Assembly (NCBI GenBank): GCA_025529335.1 | Contig: JAMYHX010000658.1 | Span: 1 to 18,853 of the forward strand | Origin: Rhizopus sp. PT2906 | Lineage: Eukaryota; Mucoromycota; Mucoromycetes; Mucorales; Rhizopodaceae | Direction: 5' to 3' | Length of the DNA stretch: 18,853 bases | Shown: positions 1 to 8,820 of the stretch, one piece after another | Position numbering within the stretch: the first letter of the stretch is position 1 | Layout of the letters: every line of letters begins with the position of its first letter | Notes under the pieces: generated by a model | Told to the model about the DNA's origin: nothing | Databases searched by the model: none | The model's input: only the letters and a program-made list of their open reading frames with translations | Translations under genes and position numbers: made by a program

Positions 1-170
1 CAAGGAGACGGTCACACGTCATTCATTTGATGGAGACTGGGGGCGCGGGCTGAACATGACTACAGCGACGCTCGGAATTGGAAAATCTTTTTTATGAAAC
101 CCGCCCATAGCTCTTGGACGGTGAATCCTCTGTCAAGCAAGGGGTCCTTTCTTTTTTTTTGGTTGTAGCC

Positions 171-815
171 ATGTTTTCACTCACCAAAAGAAATGTATGG
201 AATGCTGTCAATCAAACCTCGTCTATAATCTCTAGTGTATTTCAGAGACCCACCATCCAACCTCTGTTGTCCATCACTGCCGTCCGTTTTGCATCCAACT
301 TTTCACCAAGACGTACAAAATACAAAAAAGCACAAAAGGGCAAGATCCCTATTCCGATTGGCGGTTCAACCAAGGGAACAACCGTTGAATTTGGCGACTA
401 TGGATTGCGTGTGAAGGAAGGTTGTCGTTTGACCAGTCGCCAACTGACGGCAGTACACAACACACTTCGTAGAAAGATCAAACCCATCAAGGGTTCACAG
501 TTATGGATGCGTGTGTTTCCTGATATTCCAGTTACAAGTAAAGGCAATGAAGTACGTATGGGTAAAGGTAAAGGTACATTCGAGTACTGGGCTTGTCGTG
601 TACCCTTGAACAGAGTTGTTTTTGAAATCGGTGGAATGAGAAAGGAAATCGCAAAGGAAGCTTTCAGACTTGTGTCTAATAAATTACCTGTCAAGACAGA
701 AATGATTGATCGTAAGACAAAGCCAATTGTTGGCGCTCATGGTCTGCCACCAGTAAAGCCAGTGGAGACAGCAACAAAACCAGTGGAAGCAGTATCGACA
801 GAAGCACAAAACTAA
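171..815 (+). CDS. MRPL16: mitochondrial ribosomal protein uL16m (L16)
   Basis: Single-exon gene of 214 residues. uL16 is a large-subunit ribosomal protein that sits near the tRNA path and peptidyl-transferase centre; this copy should act in the mitochondrial ribosome. The first 40 residues or so are rich in Ser, Thr, Arg and hydrophobic residues and almost free of acid, as in a mitochondrial presequence, ending near VRFAS. Family signatures follow: FGDYGLRVKEG, a LTSRQLTAV block, LWMRVFPDIPVTSK, and the glycine/lysine signature GKGKGTFEYWACRV at about residues 131-144. The start is the first ATG; the frame is open further upstream but only with a TTG. The C-terminal 30 residues are a low-complexity Pro/Val/Lys/Thr tail beyond the usual uL16 core. 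An AATAAA-like signal lies about 15 bp after the stop. It converges on the Zn2Cys6 gene. Confidence 0.95.
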   Translation: MFSLTKRNVWNAVNQTSSIISSVFQRPTIQPLLSITAVRFASNFSPRRTKYKKAQKGKIPIPIGGSTKGTTVEFGDYGLRVKEGCRLTSRQLTAVHNTLRRKIKPIKGSQLWMRVFPDIPVTSKGNEVRMGKGKGTFEYWACRVPLNRVVFEIGGMRKEIAKEAFRLVSNKLPVKTEMIDRKTKPIVGAHGLPPVKPVETATKPVEAVSTEAQN

Positions 816-1060
816 ATCACATTTATTGTATAAAATAAAAGAAGAGAGAGAAATAGATAGTGTATCATTTATTATAATAAACTCTGCAATGTGAGTCTTC
901 TTTGTAACAAATAGTCAACAAGGAAGCGGTCTATGATAATCCGTCATGAAAGACAACATTAAAACTATTTTTAATTTTTTATTTTTTTCAAATTTGATAT
1001 AGACAAATGTTTATATATTACAACGAATCTAACAAAAGAAAGAACAGAAAGACTACATGT

Positions 1061-2355
1061 TTAAGGCGAAGTAGCAGATTGAGGACGACTGGGGGGAGGT
1101 GTGTTTTCTTGATTGCCTTCAACCTTGACAGCATCACCGCCTTCTTGTTTTGGCGCATCATTGCGATCCAAGACAGCACTACAGAGTCTAGATAAAATGG
1201 TCAATTTTGACCCTTCGTCGTCATCATCTTCTGCCTTTGTATCCACAGAAGTTGTGGCCGTGGGAGTAGCAGCCTGAGCAGGACTATTGGTGTTGCTTAA
1301 GTTCTGTTGCTGAGGCTGGGCTTGCTGAGACTGTTGTTGTTGTTGTTGTTGCTGTTGTTGCTGTTGTTGCACGTTAGCATTATCCATTAATTGCTGTTGA
1401 TGTGGCTGCTGTTGTTGTTGTTGTTGTTGTTGTTGAGGAGGAAGTGATTGTTGATGTTGAGGGGAGATGATATTCATAGCGGCTTGATAAGACATGACAG
1501 GAGGATTGGTAGGATACATTTGCTGAATGGAAGCAGGTACCATATACGCTTGTGGCATCATTTGACCATTGCTGGTGTAAGCTGCATAAGGATCGTAATG
1601 CCCAGTAGGGAAGGGATGGTATGGGATGGGGATAGCGGCAGCACGCACACCATTAGCATACATTGGTGCACTGGTCATAGGTGAAGCCATATTTGGAGTG
1701 GAGGCACCTGAAGATGCAGCACTTTCGCCGCCTATAAACCCAATCAATACCTTTTCTTTCTCTTTTTTTTCATTTTTATTTATATATATCTTACCAGTCT
1801 TGTTTCTCTTCTTATAGGGCCCACGTTTAATACCCTTCTTACGTTCCTTACGAACAGAGTTGACACAAGTATCTGTAATACCATACTTGATACATCTTTG
1901 ACAAGGTCTACCAATATCACATTTCTTACAAGCCTTTTGACAATTCACTTAAAAAGGTATTAGGTTTTTTGGATGTTATTTCTCTTTTTCCTCTTATACG
2001 TACCACATGCATTCTTAACTTGCTTTCTCTTTGGCTTACCATGAGCACCTAATTCGACAGGAGCAGCAGGGTTACCAGCAGCAGCAGCGGCGGCCGCGGC
2101 AGCGGCAGCAAGTGCATTAGGATCTTGTTCTTTTCTTTGAGCAGCAGCCAGGACAGACAATGGTTGCATAGCAGCAGGAGAATAAATAGCAAGGTTGGGA
2201 CCTGTTAATAAAGGTTGAGGTTGTTGAGCTTGTTGTTGACTGCCATCTTGAGATTGATTAGGTTGAACTTGTTGTTGCTGTTGACCTTGTTGCTGCTGTT
2301 GTTGTTGCGTAGCAGGGGTCTCATAACCAGCAAAGTAAGCAGAATATTGTTGCAT
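1061..2355 (-). CDS. Zn2Cys6 transcription factor with polyQ and polyA tracts
   Basis: Three exons: 2355-2004, 1947-1795 and 1731-1061 (391 residues). The 56-nt intron 1 has GTACGT/TTAAG ends, a CTAAT branch-like site, and splits the zinc cluster after its first Cys. The spliced protein carries C117-x2-C120-x6-C127-x5-C133-x2-C136-x8-C145, the fungal binuclear zinc cluster, followed by a strongly basic stretch (RKERKKGIKRGPYKKR) expected to contact DNA. The N-terminus has Gln runs (residues 17-29) and an 11-Ala run (about 83-93); the C-terminal half has two long Gln-rich segments and Pro-rich spacers, typical of activation domains. It should be a nuclear, sequence-specific regulator; target genes cannot be inferred. 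There is no recognisable fungal-specific TF middle homology domain. Intron 2 (1732-1794) is 63 nt, in frame and stop-free, so its removal is inferred from GTAAGA/TATAG ends and its lysine-rich read-through. Confidence 0.88.
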
Positions 2356-3023
2356 TATCTACAGACTTGGTTTAATACGACATTACTTTTCAATGGCACA
2401 TGCATTAATATTACCAGAATTAGTTTTTTTTGTGTGTGTATATATGAAATAAGCTTGGGTTAAATAATAAGGTCTTCTTTAAGAAATATGGTTTTTAAAA
2501 ATTGCCAAAAGGAAAGAATTGAGTTGCACGTAGTTTGATAACTTTTTCAGGTCGTTAACGGAGTGTTTGTAGCTAAAGAGGTTCAAACAGTTATCGGAGC
2601 ACCAAAGGAATATGTTGAATAGCAGACAATAACTGAGAAATAAAGAGGAAAAAAAAATTTTTATTTTTTCAAAGCCATTCAGACCCAGGGAAATTGAAGA
2701 ATATTCCATGACTGTTTATTGTGACTTATGGTTGAGACTTTTTCAATCTACGCACATGATGACATCTAAGTCAAGTTTGCATGAGTTTCAGAAAGAAAAA
2801 AGGCATATAAATATTTATATGTGTGCACCTGATGAATTAGTAATAATTAATAAGCATAGTTGATCTTTCAAAGGAAGAAGTGTATTTTGTATAGTAGTGC
2901 CTGAGAGTGTATTTGACTCTCAGATTAAATAAGAGTACATTGCATAAAGTGCTACCCTTAAAGACCATTTCAAGATGATCAAGCATTTTTTATTGTATTT
3001 TCAATAGTTACAAAATACATTAA
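2356..3023. promoter_or_regulatory. spacer: Zn2Cys6 gene 5' region and FSH1-like gene 3' region
   Basis: AT-rich, 668 bp. It must hold the promoter of the Zn2Cys6 gene (start at 2355) and the 3' untranslated region of the hydrolase gene (stop at 3024). I see no convincing reading frame; a 76-codon open frame at 2709-2479 (-) has no domain or splice support. A perfect 8-bp inverted repeat lies at 2901-2923. Confidence 0.5.
2901..2923. repeat. perfect 8-bp inverted repeat, 7-nt loop
   Basis: CTGAGAGT and ACTCTCAG are exact reverse complements separated by GTATTTG. It lies about 100 bp beyond the stop of the hydrolase gene and about 550 bp upstream of the Zn2Cys6 start. It could be a 3'-UTR hairpin or a dyad binding site; chance is also possible in this AT-rich spacer. 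Confidence 0.6.
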
Positions 3024-3932
3024 TTAAACATACTGCGAAAGAAAGTTTATTAGTGCTTTTTGACTTGTCGAAGTTGAGGGCAAATAATGTCTAAAAAATA
3101 AGACATCAGTTATAAACTCCTCCTCTCTCTCTATCTCTTGTTTACTTACCCTCCCATATGACGAAAGATGACAGGGTTTTCAAATGCCTCAGTAAGAGAC
3201 AGCATTTTCTCTGGTAGTACAAGTGTATCCAGATCACCAATATAATGAAGACTGGGCGTCTTTACTTTATGTTCTGTAGTTAACAACGTATTGGTTGCCT
3301 CTTGCATGGTTGGTTTAAAACCAGAAACGAGGATTGTAAATTTAAAAGGAGGATGATCAAAAGAAGAGAATTCATGGCTTTTGTTTTCTAGTAACTCGGT
3401 TAACAATGCAGCAAAGGCTGCACCTTGTGAAAAACCAAGTATACCATCAAAGGGACCCTTTTATAGACATGAAGGATACGTTTAGATTATCTTTTTCTTC
3501 TTCTCTTTCTGTTTTTTGTTTACCTGGTTCTTTAGTACTTGTTGAATATATGCAACAGATTCTTTATAGCCAATAAAATAGCCGTCCTTTGTAGGTTTAT
3601 ATCTGGGTGCATACCACCAACCAAATGGCTTGTGTTCTATAGCTCGATTTGGTATTCTTTTTCTTTATATAGTCATTGCATACGTACCTTCAGAGACATC
3701 ATCATCACTTTCTGCTACATATTCACTAGATAGTGTAGGTGGCTTGATATGATGAGGAGCAGTAATATACACTTGGATATATTAAACCATGTCCCCGATT
3801 CTTTTTAACAGTCATACCTAATTCAGCCAGGTGATCCACGCTTTTTCGTATAGCAGATGTTCGCTTTTGGAACATGATTGCATTTTGAGTGTATCCATGT
3901 AGGCATAGTATCTTCAATTTATGAGATGCCAT
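3024..3932 (-). CDS. FSH1: FSH1-family serine hydrolase (alpha/beta fold)
   Basis: Five exons: 3932-3818, 3771-3688, 3636-3524, 3457-3150 and 3090-3024 (228 residues, usual FSH/OVCA2 size). The N-terminal KILCLHGYTQN is the family's first strand and oxyanion-loop motif. The nucleophile is Ser114 in GFSQG; Asp181 in GDLDTLV and the HMGGHYLP motif (His204/His208) complete the expected Ser-Asp-His triad. These enzymes are soluble esterase or thioesterase-like hydrolases; the substrate cannot be told from sequence. The last intron was settled by the family motif: the donor after GGAGG restores GGHYLP, while a one-base shift gives a short tail without the histidine. All introns are GT-AG, 46-66 nt. 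An inverted-repeat element begins 31 bp upstream of the ATG, so it may form part of the promoter. Confidence 0.92.
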
Positions 3933-3962
3933 TCTTTTTATAGGAAAAAGAAGAAAAAAGAG

Positions 3963-4183
3963 GGGGAATACTACGTGCGCTCCGTTTTTACTAAAGGCAC
4001 CCTTTTTGTGTGTGCTAGGCTCCGTTTTACTTCACTAGCTGAGCTTTCAAATCCGTTATACGCTCATTATACAGGCCAATTAAACAATAAAGGTTTACTA
4101 TTAAGGGACTTCATTAAGCAAACTAAAGCCATATACAAAAATGATATGCCTCTAGCAATAACAGAGCGCACGTAGTAATCCCC
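3963..4183. mobile_element. MITE-like element with 37-bp terminal inverted repeats
   Basis: The left arm 3963-3999 and the reverse complement of 4147-4183 match at 32 of 37 positions, including the block TACTACGTGCGCTC without mismatch. Weaker similarity (a TTTTTGT run followed by alternating purine-T) continues about 15-20 bp further inward. Total length is 221 bp. The interior has no credible gene; an open frame running through it (3921-4175) is composite. This is the structure of a non-autonomous DNA transposon. The GGGG ends do not settle the superfamily and I see no clear target-site duplication (left flank ends AAGAG, right flank starts ACATA), so it may be old. Confidence 0.72.
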
Positions 4184-4379
4184 ACATAAATAAGAATGAA
4201 AGTAATAACAGCATTTCTTTTTATCTCTTCTCGAAAAGAAACAAACCAATACGCTGAAAAGTTTTGCTGGACAACATCATAGGTAAAGGGTAGAGGTAGT
4301 GCCCGTAGAGTTAGTCTAACTTCTGGTGTATTTTCTGGTGCATGTAGTATTTCCCTATCTAAATATATTTCATATCAAA

Positions 4380-4600
4380 ATGTTGCTTTTGCCCACTATA
4401 ATGGAGAAACTCAATCAGATCAAGGTAATAATTTTTAATACAATTTCTACGTAGTATTGATGTATTTCGAGTAGGAGATCATTAGTAGCACACTGAAGAA
4501 CCTTTATGAAGCAACTGAAAATAGAGATGACCAGGAGGATTTAACTCCACATATAAGAACACCATGTGCAAGTCCAGTGCACACAAAAATCTCCCAATAA
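4380..4600 (+). CDS. possible small two-exon gene, unknown
   Basis: Not recognised. Exons 4380-4424 and 4475-4600 join in phase 0 across a 50-nt GTAATA...AGTAG interval to give 56 residues. A second in-frame ATG at 4401 would give 49. The product would be a short Lys/Glu/Asn-rich helix (around MEKLNQIKEIISSTLKNLYE) with an acidic middle and a TPCASP-containing tail. There is no signal peptide, membrane segment or known motif. Support is only frame continuity over a plausible intron and a helix-like composition; the donor is ordinary and the branch site weak. It could be a chance frame or a fragment of a larger gene. Followed by AATAA within the stop context. Confidence 0.3.
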
Positions 4601-4716
4601 GTGCTTTAATGAGTTTATTTTTAATCGTCAGTTAAAATATCATAAAATCCAATGCAATTGCACCTATTCTTTTCTGAGAGATTTTCTTCGAAATCTAGTG
4701 AATCGTTGAGACTTGT

Positions 4717-4965
4717 TCATAGTGTATACCTAAATTCTAGTTTAACCTTTTTCCTTTCAGATTGAATGCTTAAAAGTGGGGTTACCATCATTTTCGGATA
4801 GACGACAATCTTTTTTTCAGAACGATAAATTCCACTGGGTAATACAAAAGGAGCACTGCAAAATCCAATAGGAAGGCAATACTCCTCCAAACTGCAAAAG
4901 CATTTATATACCACAATAAAACATTCGATTGCTGGACAACTATCATCAGTAGATTGAGGGCAAAG
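4717..4965 (-). pseudogene. cysteine-rich exon-like open frame, possible gene remnant
   Basis: Not recognised. The frame is open for 82 codons after a TTGTAG acceptor-like site at 4966 and ends with TGA at 4717. There is no ATG near its start, so it can only be an internal or last exon or a remnant. Its first 35 codons hold seven cysteines (frame positions 2, 10, 15, 21, 23, 29, 35), including YKCFCSLEEYC and IGFC, a spacing that suggests a disulfide-bonded extracellular module; the rest is Lys/Val-rich. No companion exon upstream on this strand could be assembled with confidence. Confidence 0.25.
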
Positions 4966-5593
4966 CTACAATATATAAAGGTATTTATTTTATGAAACAG
5001 AATGTAACACTATGAGTAGTACGATTCTATTAATTTGGTAGAAAATATCCAAAAGTTGTCAGGCAAAAGAGAGACCATTTAAATGTTATACGTCAAAAGT
5101 TCTACTTGCAATGTAAATCCAATTTTATTACTTTTTAAAAGCAAAATAGTCAACATATTCGATGAATTACTATAAACTATGATTGCTTATTGAAACCTCA
5201 TAGATTGGTAGGGCATAGACAAGGCTATTGTTAAAAGCATATTCTATAAATTATTCCGAATTGTAGCATTCATGTATAAATCGAATTATTTTGCAGTGTC
5301 TCTAGTACTATTCTATTAGATAATGTGGTCAAATTTTATGTCAACTCTGATTGAAACATACGGTAAATGCGTTTGAACTCTTTATTTTTCTATGGATATC
5401 TATTCTGTGTCTTTCTTCTTCTGTTGAAAATGCGCATATAATGATGGCAGGTTGATATCACTTTTTAAACTCTGCATAAAAAGGTTAAATATGTCCCGAA
5501 GTAATAGATTGTAATTCCGATATTCTTGGCAAATCGCTTTATATTTGATCGATTGTTTCAGCTTTTTCCCTTTTCTTTTCCTTTCAAGCAAAA

Positions 5594-7313
5594 ATGGAAA
5601 AGTCTAATCACCCAAAGGCTGAATACATTGCTGTTCCTACAGAGGAAGTAACGGTGTATGAAGAGCAGCCCAAGAGATGTAATGCTAAGCGCTTTATCGT
5701 GTTCTTTCTGAAAGGTCTTCTTGGAGCTCTTGTACTTCTTACCTTGGTTATTCCTGGCATTGATCGTCTTTCTCAAAGGATGTTTGGATCTGAAACAGTA
5801 AGCTCATCAATTCTTCACCCTTCTATTTACTCATGTTTTTAAAAAGGAACATTTTGAAATCATGCCTTATGATTCTTTCAATCCAAACGTACATATAACA
5901 TTGATCAATTTTTTTTTTTTAACATGTTATTTTTAGGTTCCAGAATTGCGCGAACCTTGCTTTTTAAGACATAATGACAATTATGCTGAATTGAATGAAT
6001 TCATGGATGAGTTACACCAAACAATGGGTCCACTTCCATCACCATCTAGCGGCCCCCACCACCATCACCGTCATCATCGTCATGGAAAACATCATCCAGC
6101 ACCACCTGGAGATGAAAGACTTGATTTTGACGATGCATCAAGTAAGTGTACTCTACAAAATTGTATACATCTTTTTTTTAAAAAAAAATTGAAACAGCTG
6201 ATATTCTTCAACTTTCAAAAGACAGTAAGTTTGCAAGACTATATCAAAGCGCATTTATTTACTTTTTTTTTTTTTAGAAGATAAAAAGGAAAAGCATCAC
6301 TGGAAGCCATTCTGTAAGCTTCATAAACTCGAAGCTGAATCTACAGTATTTGCTTTCAAGACTGACGACTACAAAAAGGCCAAGTTCTTCTTGAACGGTC
6401 ACTTTAACCGCGGAGGACATGTTCGTGTTTCCAAGTCGAAGGATGCCTCTGTTGACTTTGTCAAGGTGAATGTCACCATTTATGCCGGCCGTTCTGAACT
6501 CCGTTCTGAGGCTCAAATTTCGGCATTTGAGCATGAAGGTGACTACGTCGTTCAATTGGAACGCGATCCCAAGCATCCTCCTCCTCCTTTCCCATTCCCT
6601 CCTCCTCATCATCATCATCGCCATCACAAGCCCAAGCAAGAGGACTGTCTGGTTTATAGCGTTGATATCGAGTTCCCTCAAAACACAGAATACTATGAGG
6701 AACTTCAATTCCACGTTAAACAAACTCAGCGTATCGAAGGTGGTCATGGTATTGAAGAGATCTCATTTGGTACCATTAAGGCTGGTTTAGGCCGCGGTGC
6801 CATCATTTTCGATGTAAGTTGAATGTAACTTGATTGAAAATTAATAACGTGTTATACGCACATAGGGATTAAAAGCCAAGACGATCAAGCTTGGCGTCTT
6901 ACGTGGTGTTGTCATGGGCAATTACCAACCTGAGGAAAAGTTCTTGGCAGGTTCCGTTCACGGTGCTACAAAGGTTAAGCTCGAGCCAACCGGAGAACAC
7001 TTTAATGTCACTGCTGCTTCCACTTTTGGACCCGCTTCGGTTGATCTTGTAAGTTTTTTTTTTTAAAAAAAAGTGTATCATACCAGTCCCATTAACTCAA
7101 TGTATGTAGCCTGCTGATAGCTTTTCTGGTGATTTCGGTTTATTCCATTTCTTTGGTCCTGCCCCTACCATTGAAGCACCTAACCCTGAAGACATCCATG
7201 TTACCAAATTAAAGCATGGTGTCAAGGCTGGTTATTACAAGGAAGAGCATACAGGATCTCGTGTGATCATCTCTGCCAAATTCCATGGAGCTCCTGCCCT
7301 CTATTTGAATTAA
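5594..7313 (+). CDS. type II membrane protein with histidine-rich linkers, unknown
   Basis: Six exons: 5594-5797, 5937-6141, 6198-6224, 6278-6813, 6866-7048 and 7110-7313 (452 residues). I do not recognise a named family. A basic/acidic cytosolic head of about 32 residues precedes one hydrophobic segment (about residues 33-56, FIVFFLKGLLGALVLLTLVI), then a long probably lumenal or extracellular part. The membrane segment starts after RCNAKR, which favours an N-in orientation. Exon 2 encodes a His cluster (HHHHRHHRHGKHH) and exon 4 a second, after a Pro/Phe run, both able to bind metal in principle. The remainder alternates short beta-like stretches with Gly turns, for example FFLNGHFNRGG and IKLGVLRGVVMG, suggesting a repetitive beta structure. 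Exon 3 is a 27-nt microexon. No catalytic motif is visible. Cell-envelope or secretory-pathway role is inference. Confidence 0.85.
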
Positions 7314-7751
7314 GTGGCTCACAAAAAGCAATCTTTTTTAAAAAATAAAAAAAATAAGCTTACATGTCCAATACATATAATATGTAGTTTTTCTGTGTGT
7401 GTGTGACAGATTCATTCATGCAAGGAGTTGCACAATGAATAAGTGAGGAAGCATTTATAAGCGTACAACAGCACTCTGTATAATCTACAGAATAGCCAGA
7501 GAGATGAACACTTGTTTTACAGTAAACAGAAGAAAGCTACAAGTTCTTGTTTGTACTTGAGCAAATCGTATTTTATTCATGTTTGTCGTAATGACACAAA
7601 TCAACCTTTTAGTATCTTGATTGATGACCTTTCAAAACGAATGCAAAACTGTCTATGAACAATTGAAAGCATATATAGCTCTTCACTTGACAAATCGTAC
7701 GTCGTGGCTTTTTTTTTTGTTCTTCCTTTTGAAAAGGGCCAATTGGTATAT
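7314..7751. other. convergent 3' spacer
   Basis: 438 bp between the stops of the histidine-rich membrane protein gene (+) and the coiled-coil gene (-). It contains AAAATAAAAAAAATAAG after the first stop, probably a polyadenylation region, and a short GT run near 7393-7404. Open frames here overlap antisense to the last exon of the minus-strand gene and look spurious. Confidence 0.5.
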
Positions 7752-8639
7752 TTACAGATCGAGCACAGAATGGCTTGGGTACTTGAGTAAATTCTGGACA
7801 TAATCATTCACATCTTCGTGCGGCTGAAATGCAAAAGGCCTTTCTCGCTATATAGTGTAAGAAGAATATCTAATACCTTTTATTAGACTTACGAGCGCTT
7901 TCCTTGCATTTATATTCTTTTGTCGCCACTCGTCCAACTGATTCTGTTCTCGACTCAGAGCTTCTTCTCTATCTCGTACCTTTATGCCAACATCATGTGC
8001 CACTTGTTGATACTGAGCCTCCATATCTTTCCTTGCATCGTCCTAAAGTACATGAGTCCTTTTTTTAATGACTGAAAAGTGTATATACTTTACAACAAGT
8101 TGATCTAACCCCATATTGAGCATGTTAGGATCGATATTTCCTGGAAACAACAATTGCTTCAGTTTTCGATCAATGGCTGTAACCACAGGACGTAAAATAT
8201 ATTCGACTTGATGTTGAGAGACATTAGGCGTGTCTTGTAATACGTTTGAAATGGTTTTTCTTATAACTGTCAATTTTTTGCGTGTGTGTGTATAGACAAT
8301 CTAACTTACCGGTACTCTCTGGTTAATAAATCTCGAAAGTTTTGTGAGGCTAATTTTGATAAAGGCTCGAATGAAGTGTTTTTAGGAATTCGCTTTTTTG
8401 TTTCTAATGACAATGAGTAAACATATGGTTTATATTGTAAAATCCCCTTTTTCTTTTTTACTAATGTCTAATTCAACTTGTTTCAATGATACAAAGTTTG
8501 GTACTTGAGTACTTGCAGTAATCACAGTTGTTGTTGGTTTCACACTTGTATCCACTGAAGCAGTGCCATACTGTGGTGTATCAATGTCATCAGGTTGTAG
8601 TATCTGTGCTTGGAGCTGTTGACGTCGTTGATTGTACAT
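7752..8639 (-). CDS. coiled-coil protein of unknown family
   Basis: Five exons: 8639-8462, 8403-8310, 8259-8094, 8042-7893 and 7847-7752 (227 residues), joined by 46-58 nt GT-AG introns with frame kept at every junction. I do not recognise it. The first 60 residues are Gln/Thr/Val-rich and likely disordered (QRRQQLQAQILQPDD). Next comes a basic patch TKKRIPKN and a helical region with FRDLLTREYRKTISNVLQ. Residues about 140-195 form a charged, heptad-like helix (DDARKDMEAQYQQV through LSREQNQLDEWRQKN), so a coiled coil is likely. The tail ends PSHSVLDL. Size and layout loosely recall small kinetochore or chromatin-complex subunits (Mis14/Nsl1-like, Shg1-like), but no diagnostic motif supports either, so this is only a guess. 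No membrane or signal segments. Confidence 0.82.
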
Positions 8640-8820
8640 GAAAAAAAAGAGTGAAAAAAGTCACGTAACTCATGCAAGTGAATGATAAGGGGGACTTTTA
8701 ATGTTGTGAGACTGTATGTATCTACCAAGATATAAAAAGTTTAAAATACAGCATACTATATGTCTTACTCATAATATGCTTATTTATACAGTCTATCATA
8801 GTAATATCTGCTTATGTACC

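Larger units (their letters stand above)
4184..5593. other. gene-poor AT-rich spacer with weak exon-like segments
   Basis: 1.4 kb between the inverted-repeat element and the histidine-rich membrane protein gene. It holds a candidate two-exon small gene at 4380-4600 (+) and a cysteine-rich exon-like frame at 4965-4717 (-), listed separately. The stretch 4975-5590 has only short open frames and the presumed promoter of the gene at 5594; pyrimidine-rich TTTTCCCTTTTCTTTTCC lies just before that ATG. Confidence 0.4.

Noticed and set aside
114..170. Longer N-terminus for uL16m from a TTG at 114
   Set aside because: Eukaryotic starts are normally ATG; the first ATG at 171 begins a good mitochondrial presequence.
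2479..2709. 76-codon minus-strand frame in the Zn2Cys6 upstream spacer
   Set aside because: Rich in Phe/Leu/Asn/Ser as expected of AT-rich DNA, no known motif, no splice partner.
3081..3160. Alternative end of the hydrolase with one-base-shifted splicing, ending GGDIICPQLRQVKKH
   Set aside because: The canonical donor after GGAGG gives GGHYLPSTS, restoring the family's conserved histidine motif, and a longer normal C-terminus.
3921..4175. 84-codon plus-strand open frame across the inverted-repeat element
   Set aside because: It crosses the hydrolase 5' end and both repeat arms, has no domain, and is explained by the element.
5558..5776. Minus-strand frames opposite exon 1 of the membrane protein gene
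   Set aside because: They overlap a confirmed exon in antisense and carry low-complexity Lys runs only.
6274..6747. 157-codon open frame antisense to the histidine-rich membrane protein
   Set aside because: It mirrors exon 4 of a spliced gene; its composition (Arg/Met runs opposite the His cluster) is a shadow of the real frame.
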